This document shows positions 51,009-58,024 of a stretch of 64,000 nucleotides of DNA, in pieces. This DNA is from DYJK01 sp040755055 (GTDB lineage Bacteria > Bacteroidota > Ignavibacteria > Ignavibacteriales > Melioribacteraceae): positions 36,131 to 100,130 of the forward strand of contig JBFMBS010000014.1 of the NCBI GenBank assembly GCA_040755055.1, read 5' to 3'. The notes beneath the pieces are model-generated. The model worked only from the letters and a program-made list of their open reading frames with translations, had not been told where the DNA came from and made no database searches. Position 1 is the first letter of the stretch, and each line of letters starts with the position of its first letter. The translations under genes and the position numbers were made by a program.

Positions 51009-51040
51009 TTGTTAAAAATAAAAACTAAATGTTATCTTTG
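51009..51040 (+). promoter_or_regulatory. Bacteroidetes-type promoter candidate upstream of hldD
   Basis: TTG (51009-51011) and TATCTTTG (51033-51040) are spaced by 21 bp, fitting the TTG / TAxxTTTG consensus of Bacteroidetes. It lies 58 bp upstream of the hldD ATG, in the divergent gap with metH. No cobalamin or SAM riboswitch was seen in this gap. Confidence 0.45.
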
Positions 51041-51098
51041 ATTCAATAGCAATATATATTTAATTTTCGTTCAAATATAATAAATCTAAGAGAAGGAT

Positions 51099-52076
51099 AT
51101 GATAGTAGTTACCGGTGGAGCCGGATTTATAGGCAGTGCTGTTGTTTGGAAACTGAATCAACTTGGAATAGACAGAATTATAATTGTTGATGAACTTGGT
51201 ATTGACGATAAATGGAAAAATCTTAACGGGTTGAACTATTCAGATTTTTATCACAAAGCAGATTTCATCGATATGATTACCCAATCCGATCTCCCCTTTA
51301 AAGTTTCATCTATAATTCATCTTGGTGCTTGTTCTGCTACAACAGAAAGAGATGCGGATTACCTGATGGATAATAATGTTCACTATTCACAAGAACTTGC
51401 CAAATATTCTCTCGAAAAAGGAATCAGATTTATCTACGCATCTTCTGCTGCCACTTACGGCGGCGGTTCAAACGGTTATAGCGATGATGAATCAAGATTG
51501 GGTGAATTGCGGCCGCTCAATATGTACGGTTATTCAAAACATCTTTTTGATACCTGGATAAAACGTAACGGTTTGTTAAACAAAGTTGCCGGTCTGAAAT
51601 ATTTTAATGTATATGGTCCAAATGAATATCATAAGGGAGAAATGAGGAGCGTGGTTCATAAAGCATTTGAACAAATTAGTAATACCGGTAAGGTTAAACT
51701 TTTTAAATCTTATCTTAATGATTACAAAGACGGGGAACAAAAGAGGGATTTTATTTATGTGAAAGATGCTGTTGATATGACGCTGCATTTCTGGCAAAAT
51801 CAAGAGATAAATGGAATATTCAATATAGGCACCGGCAAAGCTCAAACATGGATAGAATTAGTTACGGCATTGTTCAAAGCAGTCGGCAAGCCGGTCAATA
51901 TCGAATTTATCGATATGCCGGAAGAGATACGGGATAGGTATCAATATTTTACCGAAGCGAGTATCTGCAAATTGAGGAACTCCGGCTACACTAATAAAAT
52001 AATGAATGTTGATGAAGGGGTAAGTGATTACGTGAAAAATTATTTGTTAAAAAGTAGTTACCTCGGTTTATCTTAA
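51099..52076 (+). CDS. hldD: ADP-L-glycero-D-manno-heptose 6-epimerase
   Basis: The 325-residue SDR protein has the NAD motif VTGGAGFIGSAVV, IHLGACSATTERDADYLMDNN, catalytic YxxxK in YGYSKHLFD, and YFNVYGPNEYHKGEMRSVVHK, all typical of HldD/RfaD. It converts ADP-D-glycero-D-manno-heptose to the L-glycero form for LPS inner core. The GT9 gene at 23212 may use the product. AGAAGGAT precedes the ATG. Confidence 0.94.
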   Translation: MIVVTGGAGFIGSAVVWKLNQLGIDRIIIVDELGIDDKWKNLNGLNYSDFYHKADFIDMITQSDLPFKVSSIIHLGACSATTERDADYLMDNNVHYSQELAKYSLEKGIRFIYASSAATYGGGSNGYSDDESRLGELRPLNMYGYSKHLFDTWIKRNGLLNKVAGLKYFNVYGPNEYHKGEMRSVVHKAFEQISNTGKVKLFKSYLNDYKDGEQKRDFIYVKDAVDMTLHFWQNQEINGIFNIGTGKAQTWIELVTALFKAVGKPVNIEFIDMPEEIRDRYQYFTEASICKLRNSGYTNKIMNVDEGVSDYVKNYLLKSSYLGLS

Positions 52077-52092
52077 AATTGAAGGTGATTGG

Positions 52093-52440
52093 TTGACGAA
52101 AGAGACAAACAAAGGTGAATTTAGAAAACGTTTATATTTTCTTACACTCAAGTTGATAGAGTTTATCGATTCATTGCCAAAGGATAATGTTTCGCAAAGG
52201 ATGGGTGACGAATTGTTTAACAGCGGCACGAGTGTTATAAGTAACTATATTGAAGCAACGGCTTCTACGACAAAAAAAGATTTAAATTCATATACTATTG
52301 CTTCATTGAAATATGCGAACGAATGCAAGCTCTGGCTTGCATTGGTGCGCGATAGTAAAAGAGCAAAACCGGAAAAAGTAAAATGGTTCCTTGATGAACT
52401 TGATGTTATCTCAAAATTACTTGCGTCTTCAATCAAATAA
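52093..52440 (+). CDS. Four-helix-bundle protein (S23/IVS-type)
   Basis: The 115-residue helical protein matches the four-helix-bundle family first seen in 23S rRNA intervening sequences: FRKRLYFLTLKLIEFIDSLPKDNVSQRMGDELFNSGTSVISNYIEA and KYANECKLWLALVRDSKR. Here it is a stand-alone gene between hldD and a NUDIX gene, not inside rRNA. No ATG is present; TTG at 52093 follows GAAGGTGATTGG. The function is unknown. Confidence 0.8.
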   Translation: MTKETNKGEFRKRLYFLTLKLIEFIDSLPKDNVSQRMGDELFNSGTSVISNYIEATASTTKKDLNSYTIASLKYANECKLWLALVRDSKRAKPEKVKWFLDELDVISKLLASSIK

Positions 52441-52467
52441 ATAAAATCCTTTTATCGAAAGGTAATT

Positions 52468-52926
52468 ATGCAATTAGCAACTCTCTGCTATGTAATAAAT
52501 AAGGATAAAACTTTGATGCTTCACCGAATCAAAAAAAAGAATGATGTTCACGAAGGGAAATGGAACGGGCTCGGCGGTAAGTTTGAATCCGGTGAAACTC
52601 CGCAAGAGTGTGCAATAAGAGAAGTGAAAGAGGAGAGCGGCTTACTGATTAAAGATCCGATGATGCACGGATTTATTACATTCCCTATGTTTGATGGTAA
52701 GAAAGACTGGTATGTTTTTTTATTTACTGCAAAAGAATTTTCAGGCGAATTGGTCGATTCACATGAAGGCAGACTGGAATGGATTGATAATAAAAAGCTG
52801 CTTGAGTTGAATCTTTGGGAAGGAGACAGAATTTTTATCCCGTGGTTACTCCAGGAAAAGTTTTTTAGCGCCAAATTTATTTATAACAACGGCAGATTAA
52901 CTTCTTACACAGTTGATTTTTATTAA
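52468..52926 (+). CDS. NUDIX hydrolase (8-oxo-dGTP diphosphatase-like)
   Basis: The 152-residue protein has a full NUDIX box, GGKFESGETPQECAIREVKEESGLLI, and an N-terminus TLCYVINKDKTLMLHRIKKKNDVHEGKWNGLG similar to MTH1-type enzymes. It probably cleans the nucleotide pool of 8-oxo-dGTP. AAAGGTAA precedes the ATG. Confidence 0.9.
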   Translation: MQLATLCYVINKDKTLMLHRIKKKNDVHEGKWNGLGGKFESGETPQECAIREVKEESGLLIKDPMMHGFITFPMFDGKKDWYVFLFTAKEFSGELVDSHEGRLEWIDNKKLLELNLWEGDRIFIPWLLQEKFFSAKFIYNNGRLTSYTVDFY

Positions 52927-52937
52927 GACAAAATAAA

Positions 52938-53501
52938 ATGGAAAAATTTAACCGGGTCGAACCGGAAAATATTTCATCCAATTGGGATATTAATCAGGAA
53001 CGTGTTTTTACCGAGTCGATATTAAATCAGCGCATACAATTCTTTTTGATTTTCTTCGCCATAGTAATTGCCGGTGTAGTTTTAACTTATAACACTTCCA
53101 AGATTTTTGTTCTGCTGATATTATTTACCGGCACAATTATCAGCTGGGCATTGTCTTTAACTATTTTCCGTTTGTACGGTAGGGTAAAACAGATTCTCAG
53201 AAATTTATCACAGAGCGACACCCATCCTTTTGCTGTTATTGGTAAGAGAACCAAAGGAAAAAGTATGGGTTGGATAGTTGGTTATTTTATCCCGGTGTTT
53301 TGTTCGTCTATAATTACACTTGGATTTTTAGTTGTGTCATCAGGATATATTGATTTTACATTCCCACCCAACCGGATTCCGGTTAAGGAAACAATAGAAA
53401 ATAATTTGCCTATAGAATTAAAATTACAAACCGATACAACAAAACCGAAACAAGAGAAGATAAAAGAATTCAAATCTATAGACAGCGTTGTGCAGAACTA
53501 G
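52938..53501 (+). CDS. Membrane hypothetical protein
   Basis: The 187-residue protein has three hydrophobic segments (about 31-50, 54-75 and 112-138) and a polar C-terminal tail rich in Lys, Thr and Glu. No family was recognised. It starts 12 bp after the NUDIX gene and its stop overlaps the stop of the convergent alpha/beta hydrolase gene (shared CTAG). Confidence 0.7.
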   Translation: MEKFNRVEPENISSNWDINQERVFTESILNQRIQFFLIFFAIVIAGVVLTYNTSKIFVLLILFTGTIISWALSLTIFRLYGRVKQILRNLSQSDTHPFAVIGKRTKGKSMGWIVGYFIPVFCSSIITLGFLVVSSGYIDFTFPPNRIPVKETIENNLPIELKLQTDTTKPKQEKIKEFKSIDSVVQN

Positions 53502-54289
53502 AGTTTCCTTTTCAAAAATCCAATTATCAAGTCGTTAACACACTCAGGATTTTCAAGCGGTGTCATGTGCCCGGCTTGGGGTATAATAGCAAATTCAGAA
53601 CCGGGTATTTTGTTTGCCATATTTCTCATAACCGATGTTGGCGTTAACTTATCAAATGATCCGCACAATACTAATGTCGGTATTTTTATTTTAGGCAAGT
53701 AATCAGTTGTGTCCGTTCTGCTCATTATGGCAATAATGCAACCTTTTACACCGGTGGGATTATGCTTATGCGTTTTGTAAAGAGTTGTCAGGAACATTTT
53801 TTCTTGCTCTTTTGGTGTTTCTTCTGCAAAACAATTTGTAACAAATGCGTCCGCAAATTTTACTAAACCATCGGTATTAATTTGATTGATGCCGAACGTA
53901 CGTTTTATTTTAGCGGTATTATCGTCGGCTTCAGCTTTAGTATCGCAAAGAATTAAGGCAGAAAAAATGTTTTGATCTCTTTCAATTGCACGGAGAGAAA
54001 TATACCCGCCCATAGATAGTCCGCACAAGACGGGTTTATTTAGATGAAGCCCTTTGATAATAGAAAAGAGATCGTCAACAAAAAATTCCATTGTATATTG
54101 GCCATCACCCACAAAACTATCACCGAGTCCGCGGACATCGTAAGCAATGCAGAAATAATTTTTTTGTAGTGCTTCAATTTGATTTTCCCACATAGTATGA
54201 TCGTAAGGGAATCCATGAACAAATATTATCGGTTGATTTTTAGGATCGCCGAATATGTTTACAGACAAACCATTGATATTAATATTCAT
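53498..54289 (-). CDS. Alpha/beta hydrolase
   Basis: The 263-residue protein has VHGFPYDHTMWENQ (oxyanion side), the nucleophile elbow CGLSMGGYISLRA, LCGSFDKLTP with the acid residue and IPQAGHMTPLENPE with the catalytic His. It resembles 3-oxoadipate enol-lactonase and general esterases. The substrate is unknown. Confidence 0.9.
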   Translation of the reverse strand: MNININGLSVNIFGDPKNQPIIFVHGFPYDHTMWENQIEALQKNYFCIAYDVRGLGDSFVGDGQYTMEFFVDDLFSIIKGLHLNKPVLCGLSMGGYISLRAIERDQNIFSALILCDTKAEADDNTAKIKRTFGINQINTDGLVKFADAFVTNCFAEETPKEQEKMFLTTLYKTHKHNPTGVKGCIIAIMSRTDTTDYLPKIKIPTLVLCGSFDKLTPTSVMRNMANKIPGSEFAIIPQAGHMTPLENPECVNDLIIGFLKRKL

Positions 54290-54433
54290 AACAAATCCTT
54301 AAAATTATTGGAAAGCATATATATGTTATAAAATTAATTTTCTTGTGGACAAGTTTCAAAAAAAAATTATGTTTTTAAACCTATTAAAACCGCCTTGTGT
54401 CATAATTCTGTAATTAACAATAATGAGGCAGCT

Positions 54434-55138
54434 ATGAAAAAAATAAAAATAAGTCTTTTGTTTTTATCTTTATCGTTATTCATGTTCATTTTATTTAGTG
54501 GTTGTGAAAGCGATGATGAAATTACTAATTCCAATACAGATAGTTTCGATTCACCGCAATATGCAATCATTGATTACTCGGATGTAGAAAACGGTATCGA
54601 AGATGCAACACTCGAAAAAGGAATGGTACTTAATAAGTCCCTCTTCAGATATACATTTGTTCAAGGCAGTACCGATTTTAGGAACGGAAATGGCCCATTA
54701 CGCGGTAATCCGTGGTTTGACCGGTTTAACTTTGCTAAACACATAGGTCGTGTATTAAGAAGACTCGATCTTAGTGATGATCAAAAAACAGCCGTACATG
54801 ATTTTGTAATAGCATTTCACGATGCAGTAAAGCCTCTCCTCGCAGAATTCCATGAAATAAACAAACCGGTTATTGAAGAAGCTAACGCACAGCGCGAGTT
54901 GATAATCGAAGATTTAAAGAATGGAGTTATCACAAGAGAACAAGCTCACGATGCACTAAAAGCTCTTAACGAATCGACACGCGAGAAAATAAAAACTAAT
55001 GCCGATAATCTTAATCTAAAAGAAAATTTGTGCAACGAAAAAGATGTGTTGTTCAGCAACATTGAATCTATATTAACCGAAGAACAACTTGCACAGTGGA
55101 ACGAAGCAGTTTCAAAAATGCCGGATGTTTGTGATTAA
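54434..55138 (+). CDS. Lipoprotein with Spy/CpxP-like helical region
   Basis: The ATG at 54434 is preceded by GAGGCAGCT; an upstream in-frame ATG at 54395 is less likely. The lipobox is LFSGCES. The mature protein has a helical C-terminal part: LDLSDDQKTAVHDFVIAFHDAVKPLLAEFHE, then ITREQAHDALKALNESTREKI, then ILTEEQLAQWNE, with LTxxQ-like spacing of Spy/CpxP periplasmic chaperones. A function in envelope stress is possible but not shown. A strong terminator follows. Confidence 0.75.
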   Translation: MKKIKISLLFLSLSLFMFILFSGCESDDEITNSNTDSFDSPQYAIIDYSDVENGIEDATLEKGMVLNKSLFRYTFVQGSTDFRNGNGPLRGNPWFDRFNFAKHIGRVLRRLDLSDDQKTAVHDFVIAFHDAVKPLLAEFHEINKPVIEEANAQRELIIEDLKNGVITREQAHDALKALNESTREKIKTNADNLNLKENLCNEKDVLFSNIESILTEEQLAQWNEAVSKMPDVCD

Positions 55139-55153
55139 TAGTTTGCTTACGGA

Positions 55154-55183
55154 AAGAGCCGGTCTTAAAACCGGTTCTTTTTT
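55154..55183 (+). terminator. Rho-independent terminator
   Basis: A 10-bp stem (AAGAGCCGGT with ACCGGTTCTT, one G-T pair) and 6-nt loop are followed by a T run. It lies after the lipoprotein gene and borders the converging rtcB gene, whose transcripts it may also end. Confidence 0.85.
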
Positions 55184-56660
55184 ATCCTTTAATTACACCA
55201 ACCGGACGGATCTTTGCTACTTTATTACTGATACCGGCATAGTGCATAACATCAACAACTTCAGAAACATCTTTGTACGCGTGGGGCATTTCTTCGGCAA
55301 TTGTTTTGTAACCTTTTGCCTGAATAACGATTCCGCTTTTGGTTAATTCATCAATTAAATTTCTGCCTTTAGCTTCTTTCAATGCTTGGTGACGACTCTG
55401 AACTCTTCCGGCACCGTGACATGAACTCCCGAATGTTTCGTCCATTGCTTTTTCTGTTCCGACCGAAACGAATGAATATCTGCCCATATCACCGGGAATC
55501 AATACCGGTTGACCGACTTCCCGATATTTTACCGGGATTAATTTATGATTTGCCGGAAACGCACGTGTTGCACCTTTACGGTGTACGCAGACTTTTTTCT
55601 TTTCGCCATCAATCAAGTGTTCTTCAATTTTCGCGATGTTATGGCATACATCGTAGAGGAGGTTAAATCCTAATTCGTTTTCGGAAATTGAAAGAGTATC
55701 CAAGAAACTTTTTTTTGCGAGGTGCATTATTATTTGCCGGTTGTTCCATGCAAAGTTTGCAGCACCTCTCATAGCGCTAAGATAGTTTTGTCCCTCTTTA
55801 GAATTAATCGGTGCACATGCTAACTGTTTATCAGGAAGTTTGAATCCATATTTTTTTTCTGCTTGAACAAGAACTTTCAGGTAGTCTTCACAAATTTGGT
55901 AACCTAATCCACGTGAGCCGGTATGAATTTGTATTACAATCTGATTTTTGAAGAGACCAAAAACTTCAGCAGTTTTTTCATCGTAAATTTCTTCAACGAT
56001 ATCTACTTCTAAGAAGTGGTTCCCGGAACCAAGTGTTCCGGCTTGATCCATACCGCGTTCTATTGCACGGTTACTAACTACATCAGCATCGGCATCTTTT
56101 AACTTTCCGTTTTCTTCCGTTAATTCCAAATCTTCGGCAGAACCGAATCCATTGCTGACTGCCCATTCGGCACCGTTAGTTAATACTTTTTTAATTTCTC
56201 CACCTGATACTTTTTTAATGGCTCCGCTTGCACCTACCCCGGTTGGAATATTTTTAAAGAGGTTCTCAACAAGTTTTTGAATTTTGTTTTTTATTTGGTC
56301 GTACCGAAGTGAGGTTTTCGCGAGCCGCACGCCGCAGTTGATATCGTAACCTACTCCGCCCGGTGAAATTACTCCCTCATTTAAATCAGTTGCTGCAACA
56401 CCGCCGATAGGAAAGCCGTATCCCCAATGAATATCCGGCATTGCAAGACTATATTTTTGAATCCCCGGTAAATGTGCAACGTTAATTACTTGTTTGATTG
56501 CTTCATCATTCTGAAGAGAACCTTCCAGCATATTCCGCGAAGTGTAAATTCTACCCGGCACAAGCATTCCGCCGTGTTTGGGAATTTCCCAAAGGTTGTC
56601 GTTGATTTTTTCTATTTCTATCCCGAGGATTTGCATGAGTAGTAACTCTGTTTTAGTCAT
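55182..56660 (-). CDS. rtcB: RtcB RNA ligase
   Basis: The 492-residue RtcB protein has GVGYDINCGVRL, LGSGNHFLEVD, HTGSRGLGYQI, HNIAKIEEHL, VHRKGATRAFPANH and SSCHGAGR with the guanylylated His. It joins 2',3'-cyclic phosphate or 3'-phosphate RNA ends to 5'-OH ends using GTP and Mn. It is co-oriented with MNT (31 bp), HEPN and archease genes upstream. ATG 56636 (MQILGIEIEKI) is an alternative start. Confidence 0.95.
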   Translation of the reverse strand: MTKTELLLMQILGIEIEKINDNLWEIPKHGGMLVPGRIYTSRNMLEGSLQNDEAIKQVINVAHLPGIQKYSLAMPDIHWGYGFPIGGVAATDLNEGVISPGGVGYDINCGVRLAKTSLRYDQIKNKIQKLVENLFKNIPTGVGASGAIKKVSGGEIKKVLTNGAEWAVSNGFGSAEDLELTEENGKLKDADADVVSNRAIERGMDQAGTLGSGNHFLEVDIVEEIYDEKTAEVFGLFKNQIVIQIHTGSRGLGYQICEDYLKVLVQAEKKYGFKLPDKQLACAPINSKEGQNYLSAMRGAANFAWNNRQIIMHLAKKSFLDTLSISENELGFNLLYDVCHNIAKIEEHLIDGEKKKVCVHRKGATRAFPANHKLIPVKYREVGQPVLIPGDMGRYSFVSVGTEKAMDETFGSSCHGAGRVQSRHQALKEAKGRNLIDELTKSGIVIQAKGYKTIAEEMPHAYKDVSEVVDVMHYAGISNKVAKIRPVGVIKG

Positions 56661-56691
56661 CGGTAATTGGATGGAATAATCAATTATTGTA

Positions 56692-57009
56692 TTAAACTAA
56701 ACTAATCCCGGTTTCAATTATTTCTTTAGCTAAAGGATTTTCAAGAGAAAAATCTTTTGGATTAAACGGTAAGACTTCTAAATTGGAACTAACTGCAAGA
56801 GTAATATTTCTTATCTTATCACGGTCCTTAATTCTTATACCTTCAAAAGCATCCGAAACAATTGCTATATCAATATCACTCCACTCGTTGTTGCTTCCAT
56901 TAGCAAAGCTTCCAAACAAGTATGCATTTTTTATCTGGATATTATTTTCACGAAGGAGAACAAGATATCTTTCAATTATGCTTTTTATTTTATCAGGGAT
57001 TTTAACCAT
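56692..57009 (-). CDS. MNT-type minimal nucleotidyltransferase (putative antitoxin)
   Basis: The 105-residue protein carries the pol-beta motif GSFANGSNNEWSDIDIAIV (GSxAxG...SDIDI). In HEPN/MNT modules the MNT protein controls the HEPN RNase, in some cases by AMPylating it. The ATG at 57009 lies inside the end of the HEPN gene (25-bp overlap). It lies 31 bp upstream of rtcB. Confidence 0.88.
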   Translation of the reverse strand: MVKIPDKIKSIIERYLVLLRENNIQIKNAYLFGSFANGSNNEWSDIDIAIVSDAFEGIRIKDRDKIRNITLAVSSNLEVLPFNPKDFSLENPLAKEIIETGISLV

Positions 57010-57377
57010 TGGTAGAACTCTTTAATTTGGTTTATCTTTTCTTCAGCAAACTCTTTAGTACAAATTTTGTAAAACTCGTTTTTATACTCGGGGTATCTTA
57101 CTTCTAAGTTGAAATCGTTTATCATGTCAAGAATAGTTTTCTCTTTTTCATTAATATTAACTAATGCAACCTCCGCTAATCTAACTAGATTGTGAATTTT
57201 CGAGGGTATTTTATTGTCATTATTTTGAACATATATGGCTTTCATTGTTTTCTCTAGAACAATATGACCGAGATACAGTGCCCAATCATATTTCTCAGTA
57301 TCAAATAAAGTGCGTGTAACATCGAGATCATGTTCTGCACTATCAAGCCAATATTTAATATGTTCTGCTTTACTCAT
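56985..57377 (-). CDS. HEPN-domain protein (putative RNase toxin)
   Basis: The protein (about 130 residues from ATG 57377) matches the HEPN family: MSKAEHIKYWLDSAEHDLDVTRTLFDTEKYDWALYLGHIVLEKTMKAIYV, then IPSKIHNLVRLAEVAL. The canonical catalytic R-x4-6-H was not clearly visible; KIHNLVRL is the nearest match, so activity is uncertain. It overlaps the MNT gene. A TTG at 57401 would extend the N-terminus, but the ATG is preferred. Confidence 0.82.
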   Translation of the reverse strand: MSKAEHIKYWLDSAEHDLDVTRTLFDTEKYDWALYLGHIVLEKTMKAIYVQNNDNKIPSKIHNLVRLAEVALVNINEKEKTILDMINDFNLEVRYPEYKNEFYKICTKEFAEEKINQIKEFYQWLKSLIK

Positions 57378-57473
57378 TATTATAATTGTATTACATATCA
57401 AATCTACAAAAAATTATTAGAGTTTGCGCTTTTATAATGTGTAAATGGTAGTCGGTACTATTTATTAAAAATT

Positions 57474-57515
57474 CAGAACCCAGTATCATATAGCTAGTAT
57501 CCAGAATCATATATC
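57474..57515. repeat. Heptameric tandem repeat (six 7-bp units)
   Basis: CAGAACC, CAGTATC, ATATAGC, TAGTATC, CAGAATC and ATATATC follow each other without spacers. The last units reach into the 3' end of the archease gene, including its stop codon. Confidence 0.75.
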
Positions 57516-57932
57516 AAACACAATCCTGGTAGAAAAAACATTCTTTTTTTTCTCAATTACCAGCTGGTGATAAGTTACAGCTTTAATTTCTTCCTTTAGT
57601 AAATGTATCGCCGGATTAAACGATTGCCCAAGTGTCTCAACTTCCAATTGATAACCGGATTCCAGTTTTTGAAACTTAATCTCTTTTACCGAAACGGAAA
57701 CCCATTTGCGTGTATATAGCTGAAAGTTTAACTCGTTTAGAAATTCTATCAGTAGTTCTTCGAAGGTCGCGGAAGTAAAAATAAATTTCTTAGAACTTTC
57801 AATTTGCGGTGATATTCCTTCCATTACCGATATACGCCATGCGTTTGCAGAAGTAATAAATAATTTTTCGATTGAATCTTCTTCAATTTCCACGGCGATA
57901 TCAGCGGTATGTTCAATAAATCTAAAAGACAT
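57507..57932 (-). CDS. Archease, RtcB cofactor
   Basis: The 141-residue protein starts MSFRFIEHTADIAVEIEEDS and ends RIVFDI, with the metal-binding Asp residues at both ends as in archeases. Middle motifs FEELLIEFLNELNFQLYT and IKAVTYHQLVIEKK also fit. Archease promotes the guanylylation of RtcB and multiple turnover. Together with rtcB it forms an RNA-repair pair, with the HEPN/MNT genes between them. Confidence 0.93.
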   Translation of the reverse strand: MSFRFIEHTADIAVEIEEDSIEKLFITSANAWRISVMEGISPQIESSKKFIFTSATFEELLIEFLNELNFQLYTRKWVSVSVKEIKFQKLESGYQLEVETLGQSFNPAIHLLKEEIKAVTYHQLVIEKKKNVFSTRIVFDI

Positions 57933-57974
57933 TTCGTAAAATTCTTTTGGTAAAAATTAAGAATGTTTGGCGAG

Positions 57975-58007
57975 TTAAAAAAGAAGGAGGCGAGGCAAAA
58001 CCCCGCC
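57975..58007 (-). terminator. Rho-independent terminator after the DUF5916 gene
   Basis: On the minus strand GGCGGGG and CCTCGCC pair with one G-U, enclosing TTTTG, followed by CTCC and then TTCTTTTTT. It lies 18 bp past the stop codon. Confidence 0.7.
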
Positions 58008-58024
58008 CTTGAGATAGGAATCTA

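Noticed and set aside
50985..51098. Cobalamin or SAM riboswitch upstream of metH
   Set aside because: The gap is only 114 bp and shows none of the conserved boxes of either class.
57474..57515. CRISPR array
   Set aside because: Units are 7 bp with no spacers and no cas genes are present.
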